A DNA stretch of 5,806 nt from Deltaproteobacteria bacterium (GTDB lineage: Bacteria > Myxococcota_A > Polyangia > Palsa-1104 > JAEUJZ01), in assembly GCA_017990795.1 (NCBI GenBank), contig JAGNNG010000143.1, forward strand, positions 1-5,806, read 5' to 3'. Numbering within the stretch: position 1 is the stretch's first letter; every line of letters starts with the position of its first letter. The position numbers and the translations under genes are program-made. Below the pieces are notes generated by a model, which was not told where the DNA came from, made no database searches, and saw only the letters and a list, made by a program, of their open reading frames with translations. Below are positions 5,688-5,806 of this stretch, piece after piece.

Positions 5688-5748
5688 AAAATTTGCTTGC
5701 CCCTCGGTGAGAACTTGCGTCGAAAATGGCGCATAAAGAGCCAAACTA

Positions 5749-5806
5749 ATGGATGATTCCAAAGTGTCCACGACCTCTGCCGCATCGGCACCGCCTGAGA
5801 CACCGG
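5749..5806 (+). CDS. Start of an unidentified gene (cut by right edge)
   Basis: Only 19 codons are visible (MDDSKVSTTSAASAPPETP), polar and rich in Ser, Thr, Ala and Pro like a disordered cytoplasmic N-terminus. It shows no signal peptide or motif that would identify it. The ATG is the first start after an in-frame TAA at 5734, with a purine-rich AAAGAG 8 nt upstream and a TATAAT box 61 nt upstream. A 7-codon open frame (5726-5749) ends in TAATG, overlapping this start by one base. The reading is plausible but rests on little sequence. Confidence 0.5.
   Translation, partial: MDDSKVSTTSAASAPPETP

Noticed and set aside
1..5806. Mobile elements, CRISPR arrays, tRNA or rRNA genes
   Set aside because: No transposase or integrase motif, terminal inverted repeat, regularly spaced repeat array or RNA gene signature was seen on either strand.

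Overview
The window looks like a chromosomal segment of a moderately GC-rich (about 60% by eye) Gram-negative bacterium. The best guess is Myxococcota or a related deltaproteobacterial lineage. Three things point there: a predicted lipoprotein built from tandem Cys-rich CGxGxxCxxxxC modules, a near-consensus sigma-54 promoter, and a type IV prepilin peptidase. This placement is inference; there is no rRNA or other direct taxonomic marker here.

Left part, minus strand (3131 down to 1): the start of a division and cell-wall (dcw) cluster in the order rsmH, ftsL, ftsI. The genes overlap (13 nt, then 4 nt), and the two downstream starts each have a GAGG ribosome-binding site 7 nt upstream, so this is a translationally coupled operon. 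ftsI carries all three penicillin-binding motifs and runs off the left edge after 585 codons. The usual first gene of the cluster, mraZ, is not next to rsmH.

Middle (3132-3461): a 330-nt divergent intergenic region. It holds a likely rsmH promoter on the minus strand and, on the plus strand, a strong match to a sigma-54 -24/-12 promoter aimed at the next gene. Three dyad-symmetric elements lie upstream of that match.

Right part, plus strand: a 319-residue Cys-rich predicted lipoprotein (47 Cys) with its own intrinsic terminator, then a complete prepilin peptidase (PilD family) with both catalytic Asp and both zinc CxxC pairs. A 214-nt spacer follows, with a TATAAT box and small repeats, and then the first 19 codons of an unidentified gene cut by the right edge.

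Functionally, the minus-strand operon serves septal peptidoglycan synthesis plus 16S rRNA methylation. The plus-strand genes concern the cell envelope: an exported disulfide-rich lipoprotein of unknown role, and the enzyme that processes type IV pilins or type II secretion pseudopilins. No mobile element, CRISPR array, tRNA or rRNA was seen. The most interesting part is the sigma-54-type promoter with its upstream dyads in front of the Cys-rich repeat lipoprotein.
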